From NCBI RefSeq assembly GCF_914271485.1, contig NZ_CAJZAG010000002.1, forward strand, positions 682,001 through 746,000: 64,000 nt of DNA. Direction: 5' to 3'. A program made the position numbers and the translations under genes. Positions 50,672 to 58,734 of the stretch are shown one piece after another. The notes under the pieces were generated by a model. It did no database searches. It saw only the letters and a list, made by a program, of their open reading frames with translations, and was not told where the DNA came from. How positions within the stretch are numbered: position 1 is the first letter of the stretch; every line of letters starts with the position of its first letter. This DNA comes from Cupriavidus pampae (GTDB lineage Bacteria > Pseudomonadota > Gammaproteobacteria > Burkholderiales > Burkholderiaceae).

Positions 50672-51921
50672 CCAGCACGCCAGCTTCCAGCAAGCCCCGC
50701 CTCGTCGTGGTCGGCAACGGCATGGCCGGCATGCGCACGGTCGAGGAACTGCTGAAGCTGGCACCTGACCTGTATGACATCACCGTGTTCGGCGCGGAGC
50801 CGCACGGCAACTACAACCGCATCCTGCTGTCGCCGGTGCTCGCGGGCGAGAAGACCGTCGACGACATCATGCTCAACACGCGCGAATGGTACGCGCAGAA
50901 CGGCATCGAGCTGTTTGCCGGCGATCCGGTGGTGGCGATCGACCGTCCGCGCCGCATCGTGCGCGCGCAGTCGGGGCGCGAGGTGCGCTACGACCGCCTG
51001 CTGCTCGCCACCGGTTCCACGCCCTTCATCCTTCCGGTACCGGGACACACGCTCGATGGCGTGATCGCCTTCCGCGATATCCAGGACGTCGAGAAGATGC
51101 TGGCGGCCGCGCGCGACCATCGCCATGCGGTGGTCATCGGCGGCGGCCTGCTCGGACTCGAGGCTGCCAACGGGCTGCTGCGCCAGGGTATGCAGGTGAC
51201 CGTCGTGCATATCGCCGACAGCCTGATGGAGCGCCAGCTCGACAAGCCCGCGGCGGCGCTGCTCAAGCTCGCGCTCGAGCGCAAGGGCCTGCGCTTTCTG
51301 CTGGGCGCGCAGACCGAGGCGGTTCTCGGCGATGTCAGCGAGTCCCCGCGCGTGATCGGCGTCCGCTTCAAGGATGGCAGCGAGATTCCGGCGGACCTCG
51401 TGGTGATGACCGCGGGCGTGCGTCCCAATATCGCGCTGGCGGCCAGCGCCGGCCTGCGCTGCGAACGCGCGATCGTGGTTGACGACACGCTGCAGACCTT
51501 CGATCCGCGCATCTACGCGGTGGGCGAATGCGTGCAGCATCGTCAGGCCACCTTCGGCCTGGTGGCGCCCATCTGGGATCAGGCGCGTGTCTGTGCCGCA
51601 CACCTCGCGGGCGCGGGCCATCGCCGTTACGTGCAGCAGGCGACCGCGACCAAGCTCAAGGTCACCGGCGTCGATCTGTATTCGGCCGGCGACTTCATTG
51701 GCGGCGAAGGCAGCGAGGATCTCGTGCTGCGCGATGCGCGCCGCGGCATCTACAAGCGCCTGGTGCTGCAGGATGGCAAGCTCGTCGGCGCGGTGCTGTA
51801 CGGGGACGTCAAGGACGGCCCCTGGTATTTCGATTTGATCCAGAACGGACAACCTGTGCACGCGCTGCGTCAGCGTCTGCTGTTCGGCAAGGCCCAGTGC
51901 GAGGCATTGCTGGCCGCCTGA
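50668..51921 (+). CDS. FAD-dependent NAD(P)H oxidoreductase, probable electron donor to nitrate reductase
   Basis: This is a 417-residue flavoprotein resembling the FAD/NAD half of NirB (VVVGNGMAGMRTVEEL at 12-27; ATGSTPFILPVPG; VVIGGGLLGLEAANGLL; DRIYAVGEC-type motif YAVGECVQHR). No [2Fe-2S] module is attached. NasB-type proteins of this kind pass electrons from NADH to NasA. ATGA overlap with nirD and 25 bases before nasA. Confidence 0.87.
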   Translation: MTSTPASSKPRLVVVGNGMAGMRTVEELLKLAPDLYDITVFGAEPHGNYNRILLSPVLAGEKTVDDIMLNTREWYAQNGIELFAGDPVVAIDRPRRIVRAQSGREVRYDRLLLATGSTPFILPVPGHTLDGVIAFRDIQDVEKMLAAARDHRHAVVIGGGLLGLEAANGLLRQGMQVTVVHIADSLMERQLDKPAAALLKLALERKGLRFLLGAQTEAVLGDVSESPRVIGVRFKDGSEIPADLVVMTAGVRPNIALAASAGLRCERAIVVDDTLQTFDPRIYAVGECVQHRQATFGLVAPIWDQARVCAAHLAGAGHRRYVQQATATKLKVTGVDLYSAGDFIGGEGSEDLVLRDARRGIYKRLVLQDGKLVGAVLYGDVKDGPWYFDLIQNGQPVHALRQRLLFGKAQCEALLAA

Positions 51922-51946
51922 AGACACCTGCTTCGAGAGACACCGC

Positions 51947-54685
51947 GTGAATCTATCCGATATTGCAGTGGTATCTGCAACCCCTACCACCACGACCTCC
52001 ACCACGTGCCCGTACTGTGGCGTCGGCTGCGGCGTGCGTGCGACCGTGCGTGCCGACGGTCAGGTGGAGATCCAGGGCGATGCCGATCACGCGTCCAACC
52101 ACGGCCGGCTTTGCGTCAAGGGTTCGGCGCTTGGCGATACGGTCTCCCTCGACGGACGGCTGCTGCATCCGCAGATGCGCGAAGCCGACGGCTCGCTGCA
52201 ACGCGTGTCGTGGGATACCGCACTCGACGCGGTGGCGCAAGGTTTCTCGAAGATCGTCGCGGAGCACGGCCCCGATGCCGTGGCGTTGTATGTATCGGGC
52301 CAGATCCTGACCGAGGACTACTACGTCGCCAACAAGCTCATGAAGGGCTTTATCGGATCGGCGAACATTGATACCAACTCGCGCCTGTGCATGTCGTCGG
52401 CGGTGGCCGGTCACAAGCGCGCGTTCGGCGAAGACCTCGTACCGTGCAGTTACGAGGACCTTGAACTGGCCGACCTCGTGGTGCTGGTGGGCTCGAACAC
52501 CGCGTGGTGCCATCCGATCCTGTTCCAGCGCCTGTTGAAGGCTCGCGAAGCGCGGCCCGAGATGAAGATCGTGGTCATCGATCCACGCCGCACCGCCACC
52601 TGCGAGATGGCGGACCTGCATCTGCCGTTGCGCGTGGGCAGCGACGTGACGTTGTTCAACGGCCTGCTCGCCTATCTGGCGCGCCATGGCCATGCCGACG
52701 AGGCTTTCGTCGCCGCGCATACCTCGGGGCTCGACGACACGTTGCGCGCGGCGGATGCCGAGGGCATGGATGTCGCGGCGGTGGCCCGCGCCTGCCGGCT
52801 CGATCCGCGTGACCTCGAAGCGTTCTACAAGCTGTTCGCGGATACACGCAAGGTTGTCACCGCGTTCTCGATGGGCGTGAATCAATCGTCGGCAGGTACC
52901 GACAAGGTCAACAGCATCATCAACTGCCATCTGCTGACGGGCCGCATCGGCGCGCCGGCGATGGGGCCGTTTTCGCTGACGGGCCAGCCCAACGCCATGG
53001 GCGGCCGCGAAGTCGGCGGTCTGGCCAATATGCTGGCCGCGCATATGGAGCTGGCCGACCCGCTGCACCGCGATATCGTGCAGACGTTCTGGCAATCGCC
53101 GGCGATGGCCGACCGTCCAGGCCTCAAGGCGGTGGACCTGTTTCAGGCCATCGAATCGGGCCGCGTCAAGGCGGTGTGGGTCATGGCGACCAATCCGCTG
53201 GTGAGCCTGCCCGATGCGGATCAGGCCCGGCGCGCGCTGGCCAAGTGCGAACTGGTGGTGGCGTCCGACATCGTGGTGAGTACCGATACCAATGACGCCG
53301 CCCGCATCCTGCTGCCCGCGCTCGGCTGGGGCGAGAAGGACGGCACGGTGACCAACTCCGAACGTCGCATCTCGCGCCAGCGCGCGTTCCTGCCGGCGCC
53401 GGGCGAGGCGCGCGCGGACTGGGACATCATCAGCGATGTGGCGCGCCGCATGGGCTTCGCCGGCTTCGACTACACCGCGCCGCACGAGATCTTCGACGAG
53501 CACGCGCGGCTGTCCGCGTTCCGTAACGGCACCGCCGACGACGGCGACGCCTGGCGCGCATTCGATATCGGCGGTCTCACAGGCCTGGACAAGAACGACT
53601 ACGACACGCTGGCACCGGTGCAATGGCCCCTGCCCCGGGATGCGAAGGCCGGCACGCAGCGGCTGTTCGCCGATGGCCACTACGCCACGGCGGATGGTCG
53701 CGCACGCTTCGTACCGACGCCGCCACGCGCGCCCATGCATGCGCCCGATGACGACTATCCGCTTGTGCTCAACACCGGCCGTGTTCGCGATCAGTGGCAC
53801 ACCATGACCCGCACCGGTCGTTCGGCACGTCTTGGCGAACATATGCCCGAGCCGATCGTCGATATGCATCCACAGGATGCGCTGCTGTGCGGCGTCAGCG
53901 AGGGCCGTCTCGCACGCATCAGCAGCCAGTGGGGGGCGATGGTCGCGCGCGTACGCCACGGGGGTGGCATTGCGCGCGGCACGGTGTTCGTACCGATCCA
54001 CTGGAACGATCAGTTCAGTTCCGACGCGCGCGTCGGCGCGGTGGTGAATCCGGTGGTCGATCCGGTCTCGGGCGAACCCGAGTTCAAGCACACGCCCGTG
54101 CGCATCGAGGAATTTCGCGTGTCGTGGCACGGCTTTGTGCTGGCGCGCGATGGCGTGGATCTGGAACGCCTGACGTGGTGGACGCGCGTGCAGGGACGCC
54201 AGTTCCACCGCTACGAGTTCGCGGGACGCGAGGCGATTAGCGACCGCTCGGCATGGGCGCGCGATCTGCTCGGCGTGACGGATGCCGATGCGGACTGGAT
54301 CGAGTACGAGGATCGTACCGCCGGCGTGTATCACGCGGGGTATGTGGTGGACGACCGGCTCGTGGCCTGCGTGTATGTGTCCACGCGCCCCGACCTGCCT
54401 TCGCGTACGTGGCTGTCGCAACTGTTCGCGCATGAGCGGCTCGAAGATGCGGACCGTATCGGCCTGCTGCTCGGGCAGCCGATGGAAAAGGTGGCGGATG
54501 CCGGTCCAACCGTCTGCTCGTGCTTCGGCGTCGGGCGCAATACGATCTGCGACGCGGTGCGCAAGCACGACCTCAAGACACCAGCCGAGATTACCGCGTG
54601 CGTGAAGGCTGGCGGCAATTGCGGCTCGTGCGTGCCGGAGCTCAAGAAGCTGCTGGTGGAGATTCGCGTGGAAGAGACCGCTTGA
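51947..54685 (+). CDS. nasA: Assimilatory nitrate reductase catalytic subunit
   Basis: This is a 912-residue molybdopterin-guanine-dinucleotide enzyme of the NasA/NapA family. The N-terminal [4Fe-4S] site is CPYCGVGCGV (Cys21, Cys24, Cys28) with the fourth Cys in HGRLCVKG (Cys56). The Mo-binding Cys is in NTDTNSRLCMSSA-type segment IDTNSRLCMSS. The C-terminal 60 residues are an extra BFD-like [2Fe-2S] domain (CSCFGVGRNTI; GNCGSC), as in Klebsiella NasA, to accept electrons. It starts at GTG 51947. It reduces nitrate to nitrite for NirBD. Confidence 0.94.
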   Translation: MNLSDIAVVSATPTTTTSTTCPYCGVGCGVRATVRADGQVEIQGDADHASNHGRLCVKGSALGDTVSLDGRLLHPQMREADGSLQRVSWDTALDAVAQGFSKIVAEHGPDAVALYVSGQILTEDYYVANKLMKGFIGSANIDTNSRLCMSSAVAGHKRAFGEDLVPCSYEDLELADLVVLVGSNTAWCHPILFQRLLKAREARPEMKIVVIDPRRTATCEMADLHLPLRVGSDVTLFNGLLAYLARHGHADEAFVAAHTSGLDDTLRAADAEGMDVAAVARACRLDPRDLEAFYKLFADTRKVVTAFSMGVNQSSAGTDKVNSIINCHLLTGRIGAPAMGPFSLTGQPNAMGGREVGGLANMLAAHMELADPLHRDIVQTFWQSPAMADRPGLKAVDLFQAIESGRVKAVWVMATNPLVSLPDADQARRALAKCELVVASDIVVSTDTNDAARILLPALGWGEKDGTVTNSERRISRQRAFLPAPGEARADWDIISDVARRMGFAGFDYTAPHEIFDEHARLSAFRNGTADDGDAWRAFDIGGLTGLDKNDYDTLAPVQWPLPRDAKAGTQRLFADGHYATADGRARFVPTPPRAPMHAPDDDYPLVLNTGRVRDQWHTMTRTGRSARLGEHMPEPIVDMHPQDALLCGVSEGRLARISSQWGAMVARVRHGGGIARGTVFVPIHWNDQFSSDARVGAVVNPVVDPVSGEPEFKHTPVRIEEFRVSWHGFVLARDGVDLERLTWWTRVQGRQFHRYEFAGREAISDRSAWARDLLGVTDADADWIEYEDRTAGVYHAGYVVDDRLVACVYVSTRPDLPSRTWLSQLFAHERLEDADRIGLLLGQPMEKVADAGPTVCSCFGVGRNTICDAVRKHDLKTPAEITACVKAGGNCGSCVPELKKLLVEIRVEETA

Positions 54686-54693
54686 GAAAGCGG
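54678..54693. terminator. Hairpin between convergent nasA and transglycosylase genes
   Basis: CCGCTT-GAGA-AAGCGG is a perfect 6-bp stem with a GNRA-type loop spanning the nasA stop, in the 10-base gap between convergent operons. With no T-run it is only a possible bidirectional stop signal. Confidence 0.3.
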
Positions 54694-54695
54694 CC

Positions 54696-55322
54696 TCAGC
54701 TCCCGACGCGATAGCGCTCGATCATCTGCCGCACCGCGCTGACATAGCGCTGCGTTTCGGCGTACGGCGGCACCCCGCCGTATCGCTCCACCGCCGCCTC
54801 GCCCGCATTGAAGCCCGCCAGCGCGAGGTCGACGCTGCCGCTGAAGCGTGCCAGCAGCCATGCGTAGTAGCGGACCCCACCGCGGATATTCTGCGTCGTG
54901 TCGAACGCATCCCTCACGCCGAAACGCAGCGCGGTGCCCGGCATCAACTGCATCAGGCCTTGCGCACCCGCGCGCGATATCGCGCGTGGATTGAAAGCCG
55001 ACTCGACATGGATGATCGCGCGCACGGTCGCCTCGTCGATACCAGACTCGCGCGCGCTGGTCTCGATCTCGCGCGCGTAGGACGCCGTATCGAGTGGTCG
55101 TGGCAGATAGGGCTGCGCGGGTTCGCGGCGGGGTAATGGGGCCACGTAGATGCCCGGTAGCCGGCGGCATTGCATGCCGGGCACTGGCTGGCTGACGTAG
55201 CGCTTTGCCCCCGCCCCCTCTTCGCAGGCGAACATGGCCTGCGCGGGCGCGGCGGCAAGCAACGCGCAGAGTGCGATGCCCATCGCCACCCCGCGTGGAT
55301 TGACGAGCGTGACCGTGAACAT
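54696..55322 (-). CDS. Lytic transglycosylase, SLT domain
   Basis: This is a 208-residue secreted protein with an N-terminal signal peptide (core about 14-29, ending AAPAQA) and a C-terminal SLT/goose-lysozyme-like domain. The catalytic Glu is in IIHVESAFNPRAISRAGAQGLMQLMPGTA, and the LALAGFNAGEAAVERYGG ending is canonical. GAGG precedes ATG 55322. It follows the chitinase by 20 bases in the secretion-system operon and could open peptidoglycan for the secretin or act as a secreted wall hydrolase. Confidence 0.92.
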   Translation of the reverse strand: MFTVTLVNPRGVAMGIALCALLAAAPAQAMFACEEGAGAKRYVSQPVPGMQCRRLPGIYVAPLPRREPAQPYLPRPLDTASYAREIETSARESGIDEATVRAIIHVESAFNPRAISRAGAQGLMQLMPGTALRFGVRDAFDTTQNIRGGVRYYAWLLARFSGSVDLALAGFNAGEAAVERYGGVPPYAETQRYVSAVRQMIERYRVGS

Positions 55323-55342
55323 GGCGCGCCTCGCGCAACCGG

Positions 55343-57322
55343 CTACTTGGTGTTGTCCTCGACGATCTGGCCGTTGTATTCGACCTTGCCGCGGAAATAG
55401 TAGTCCGTGCACTTCTGGTAGTCGCCCGGAATGACGAGCGAGAACGGCATCTGGTAATCGACGAGCTTGCAGCCGATTGCCGGCTTGCCGTCGCGCCACG
55501 ACCAGTCCTTGTCCAGATACGCCTTGACCGCCGCGGCCGAGCCTTCCACAAAGCCGCGCATGTCGGCGCAGCCGAGCGGCTCCTCGGGCACGATCGGCAC
55601 GCCGAGTTCTTCCGCCATCGCGCGATACGCGGCAATGCGGTTGACCACCTGCGACTTCTCCGCGCCGCCTCCACCGCATTCGATACCGCCGTTGATGATG
55701 TACACGGTGGCGCCAAAGCCGGGCTTCATATTGTTGCCGAGGTCCACCGCATTGGGCTTCCACGTGCCATCGACCACCCACGTCATCGGCGGCTTGGGCG
55801 TCTGCGGGGTCACCGCGAACCACACCGCCGACGCGAAGTTCAGCCAGGTGTCCGCGACCTTGCCTGGATTATCGAGCAGCAGGTTCACATCGCCGTAGAG
55901 CGCCTGCGAGAATGGTCCGAAGTTGTAGTTCCATGACAGTTGCTTGGACCCGCGCCCGAAGTAGTCGAGGAACTGTCCGCTGGCGTTCTTCGCGCATGCA
56001 TAGAAGATCCAGTTCGTCGCGTGCGAGCCCGGTGCGCATTGCTGGTAGGACCCGACCGACGACCCTTCCTCGTAGCCCGACTCGCGCAGGAACCAGAGGC
56101 CCTGGCGCCAGCTCTCGATCGGCGCATCTTGCGGCATTCTCGCGAGCACCGCGTTGTTGTGGTCGGGGTATCCCGAGCGCGCCTGCGCCGGCGTGAGCGA
56201 TGGCCAGTTGGCGCCGGTCTCCTGCACGAAGTGCGCGAACGATGTGGCCAGCAGCTTCTTGCAGATCGCCACCGCATCGCGGCCATCCGCGTAATCGCCG
56301 CAGTACGCCGGGAACTTGGCGATGCCGCGCAGCAGGTTCACATACGAATACTTCGTATGCCTGATGGGAAAGATGGCATCGAACTTCGCTTCGGGAAGGA
56401 TCTGCTCCACGCGCCGCACGTTGGGCGGATTCTCGGCGCGACCTGGCTGGACCGATTCCACCTCGGCGTCGGGCAGCACGCGCAGCGCATCGCGAATCAG
56501 CGCGATCTGGCCGGCGGTCTGGTCGACCATCGCTTTCTCCGTCTGGGCAAGTTCCGCCCCCGATGGGTAGCCCGCGGGCGCGGCAATGTAGATGACCTTC
56601 GGCTTGTACGCGGCCGGCGCGGGAGCGGGAGCCGGGGTTGGCGATGGTGCCGGCGCGGGCGATGGCGCGGGCACCGGTGCTGGTGCTGGTGCTGGTGCTG
56701 GTGCTGGTGTTGGCGCGGGTGCTGGTGCTGGCGCGGGTGCCGGTACCGGTGCCGGTGCTGGTGCTGGTGCTGGTGCTGGTGCGGGCGCCGGTGCCGGTGC
56801 CCCCGAACACGCGCCCAGATCCTCCCATACACCCCACGACCCCGATTGCGCGGGATTGTCACCCTGCGTCCACCACTTGTTGCGATAGTTGCGGCCGTTG
56901 TACGTCACGCGCGAACCGGCCTCGGCATAGGCCTGCCCCGGCGCCCATGCCGCAAAGCACCCGCCCGCCGGTGCCGGTGACGGTGCCGGAGCAGGCGTGG
57001 GCGAGGGAGCGGGCGAAGGTGCTGGTGCTGGTGCTGGCGACGGTTGCGGAGACGGCGCAGGTGCGGGTGCGGGCGCGGGTGCTGGTGTGCCCGACGCCGG
57101 CCCCACATCGCGCCACAGCGTCGGCGATGCCGCCGGATTCCATCCCGCGCCCACGAACGCCGTATGCGCCTGCAGCGCCTGGTAGAGGCGACCGTTGTAC
57201 GTCACCTGCACACCCGGCGCGTAGGTCGCGCCCTCGCGCCACGCTTCCTGCGCGAGCGCCGCGCCCGTGACAATCGCCAATGCCGCGGAGATCAACGGCA
57301 GAGTCCTGTGAGCGAAGGCCAT
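55343..57322 (-). CDS. GH19 chitinase with two carbohydrate-binding modules
   Basis: This is a 659-residue secreted enzyme. Signal peptide (1-24, ending GAALA), then a CBM5/12-type chitin-binding module (27-75: WREGATYAPGVQVTYNGRLYQAL), an Ala-Pro linker, a second module (CFAAWAPGQAYAEAGSRVTYNG, WWTQGDNP), a longer Ala-Pro linker, and the GH19 domain (about 245-600). The GH19 marks are FVQETG (candidate acid Glu), ESGYEEGSS (second Glu) and FGRGSKQLSWNYNFGPFS. It cleaves chitin chains. The ATG at 57322 has AAGGAG 7 bases upstream. It lies directly after the pseudopilin genes of a type II secretion-like operon, making it the obvious cargo. Confidence 0.93.
   Translation of the reverse strand: MAFAHRTLPLISAALAIVTGAALAQEAWREGATYAPGVQVTYNGRLYQALQAHTAFVGAGWNPAASPTLWRDVGPASGTPAPAPAPAPAPSPQPSPAPAPAPSPAPSPTPAPAPSPAPAGGCFAAWAPGQAYAEAGSRVTYNGRNYRNKWWTQGDNPAQSGSWGVWEDLGACSGAPAPAPAPAPAPAPAPAPVPAPAPAPAPAPTPAPAPAPAPAPVPAPSPAPAPSPTPAPAPAPAAYKPKVIYIAAPAGYPSGAELAQTEKAMVDQTAGQIALIRDALRVLPDAEVESVQPGRAENPPNVRRVEQILPEAKFDAIFPIRHTKYSYVNLLRGIAKFPAYCGDYADGRDAVAICKKLLATSFAHFVQETGANWPSLTPAQARSGYPDHNNAVLARMPQDAPIESWRQGLWFLRESGYEEGSSVGSYQQCAPGSHATNWIFYACAKNASGQFLDYFGRGSKQLSWNYNFGPFSQALYGDVNLLLDNPGKVADTWLNFASAVWFAVTPQTPKPPMTWVVDGTWKPNAVDLGNNMKPGFGATVYIINGGIECGGGGAEKSQVVNRIAAYRAMAEELGVPIVPEEPLGCADMRGFVEGSAAAVKAYLDKDWSWRDGKPAIGCKLVDYQMPFSLVIPGDYQKCTDYYFRGKVEYNGQIVEDNTK
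56610..56795. repeat. Hexanucleotide low-complexity repeat encoding an Ala-Pro linker
   Basis: Repeated GGTGCT/GGCGCG-type hexamers on the plus strand encode alternating Ala-Pro on the minus strand, between the second chitin-binding module and the GH19 domain. A shorter similar stretch (about 56965-57095) links the two binding modules. Confidence 0.85.
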
Positions 57323-57347
57323 GACCATTCTCCTTGTCGCGGCGTTC

Positions 57348-57863
57348 TCAACGCCGCATCATGCTGCTGCTCGGGTAATGCGCAAACTTCCACTCGCTGT
57401 AGCTCTTCTGCAGAGCGAAGCTCGCGTACTCGTCAGGAAATCCGTCCTGCTTGAGCGGTGTGCCAGCCGCGCCGCTATACACGCCGTACAGTTCGCCCGC
57501 CGGACCACGTATCTCCTTCCAGTCAGCCCCCGTGCCGGGGTCCGCCATCGGATCCCGATAGCGCGCGCGCAAATGCCGCCGCGCGAACGACGCGCGCGGA
57601 TCCGACAATAGATCGTTGAAATCGCGCGGATAAGCGCCGCTCGCATCCGCCGCCACAAAGCTGCGGATCGCCGCGTGGATCGCATGGCCGTTGCGCAGCA
57701 GTTCTTCCTCGCGCGAGCGCTGCGCGAGGGTGCTCCACATGTCGCCGACACGCGCCAGATAGATGCCCATCAGCGCGACGCACATGAGTGCCCAGATAAT
57801 GCCGAAGCCGCGCGCACGTGCGTCCGTGCCGGCGCGCCTACCACGAGCTGTAGTCCGTGCCAT
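57348..57863 (-). CDS. Type II secretion-like pseudopilin, atypical
   Basis: This is a 171-residue protein with a short basic leader (MARTTARGRR...), a GFGIIWALMCVALMGIYLARV hydrophobic helix (given here as GFGIIWALM to YLARV) and a soluble C-terminal domain with YGVYSGAAGT. The residue at +5 after the possible Gly-Phe cleavage site is Trp, not the conserved Glu. Minor pseudopilins such as GspK lack this Glu. Overlaps the upstream pseudopilin gene by 26 bases. The soluble part resembles GspG-like minor subunits of pilus clusters. Confidence 0.72.
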   Translation of the reverse strand: MARTTARGRRAGTDARARGFGIIWALMCVALMGIYLARVGDMWSTLAQRSREEELLRNGHAIHAAIRSFVAADASGAYPRDFNDLLSDPRASFARRHLRARYRDPMADPGTGADWKEIRGPAGELYGVYSGAAGTPLKQDGFPDEYASFALQKSYSEWKFAHYPSSSMMRR

Positions 57864-58245
57864 CTTTCGCCTTTCCGCTCGCGCCACTGCGCACGTCATA
57901 CACGCCCGGCTTGCCATCAGGCGACGTCACGGTCTTCCATGTCGTACGACTCTGCGTCACGGTATCCAGCGGGATCTCGCGCAGGTAACGCTTCTGCACG
58001 AGTTCGTCCAGCGCGCCCGGATAGCGGCCTTCGTCCGCGCGAAATCGATCGATCGATTCGCGCATGGCAGTCAGGTTCTCGCGCAGCACGGTCTCGCGCG
58101 CCTTGTCGGTCTGGCCGAAATAACGCGGCACGACCAGCGTCAACAGCGTCGCCATGATCGCCAGCACCACCAGCAGTTCAATCAGGGTGAAGGCCTTGCA
58201 GACCGCCCTCACGAATATGGCCGGTGCGCGCATGGTGTTCACCAT
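57838..58245 (-). CDS. Type II secretion/type IV pilus-like pseudopilin, GspG-type
   Basis: This is a 135-residue prepilin-like protein with a type III signal: cleavage after Ala before FTLIELLVVLAIMATLL (Glu at +5). The C-terminus has GRYPGALDELVQKRYLREIPLD and TDYSSW, the GspG layout, and a basic leader (Arg/Lys). Start ATG 58245, or 58233. Overlaps the next pseudopilin gene. Confidence 0.87.
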   Translation of the reverse strand: MVNTMRAPAIFVRAVCKAFTLIELLVVLAIMATLLTLVVPRYFGQTDKARETVLRENLTAMRESIDRFRADEGRYPGALDELVQKRYLREIPLDTVTQSRTTWKTVTSPDGKPGVYDVRSGASGKAKDGTDYSSW

Positions 58246-58724
58246 TGCCGGTAGGGAACGCCGTTGAGCCCGACATCCGTCGACTGCGAATACACGTCGT
58301 AGACATCGGTCCCTTCACGCGGCGCATCGGCCGGGCTCGCATAGCTGCGCCGGCCCCAGGTCTTGTCATCGGCCGTGCTGGGGCAATCGCACATCGGATC
58401 GCGCGGAATACGCCGCAGGAAGTAGATGCCCGCCTTGGTCGGACTGGTCTTGTCCGGTACGCCCTTGACCAGCGTCTCCAGCGTGGCCGGATAGCCGCTA
58501 TCACCGATGGTCCGCTCGATCTTGCCCGCCTCCACGGCGGCCTTGTACGCGTCGATGGCATCCCGGATTTTCCACAGCACGCGCTTGAGTTCCTCCTCCT
58601 TGGCGCGTTGCGCGGCCACCTGCGTCAGAGGTAATGCCACAGCGGCGAGCATGCCGACGATGGCCAGCGTCACCAGCATCTCGATCAGCGTGAACGCGCG
58701 CACGCGTGGGAGGAGGTGTGACAT
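58239..58724 (-). CDS. Type II secretion/type IV pilus-like pseudopilin
   Basis: This is a 161-residue pseudopilin, prepilin site RVRA-FTLIEMLVTLAIVGMLA with Ala rather than Gly at -1 and Glu at +5. The body contains SGYPATLETLVKGV and IPRDPMCDC, the GspG-type layout. AGGAGCGCTGGG precedes ATG 58724. It follows the secretin gene by 10 bases. Confidence 0.87.
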   Translation of the reverse strand: MSHLLPRVRAFTLIEMLVTLAIVGMLAAVALPLTQVAAQRAKEEELKRVLWKIRDAIDAYKAAVEAGKIERTIGDSGYPATLETLVKGVPDKTSPTKAGIYFLRRIPRDPMCDCPSTADDKTWGRRSYASPADAPREGTDVYDVYSQSTDVGLNGVPYRQW

Positions 58725-58734
58725 CCCAGCGCTC

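Noticed and set aside
47840-50764. A 974-codon open frame antisense to nirB/nirD
   Set aside because: It mirrors a strongly supported gene, has no recognisable domain and a His/Arg/Val-rich composition typical of antisense frames in GC-rich DNA.
51953-54568. An 871-codon open frame antisense to nasA
   Set aside because: nasA has all expected cofactor motifs on the other strand; the antisense product has no domain and no ribosome site.
56592-56888. Gly-Ala-rich plus-strand frame that looks like a structural repeat protein
   Set aside because: It is the complement of the chitinase Ala-Pro linker.
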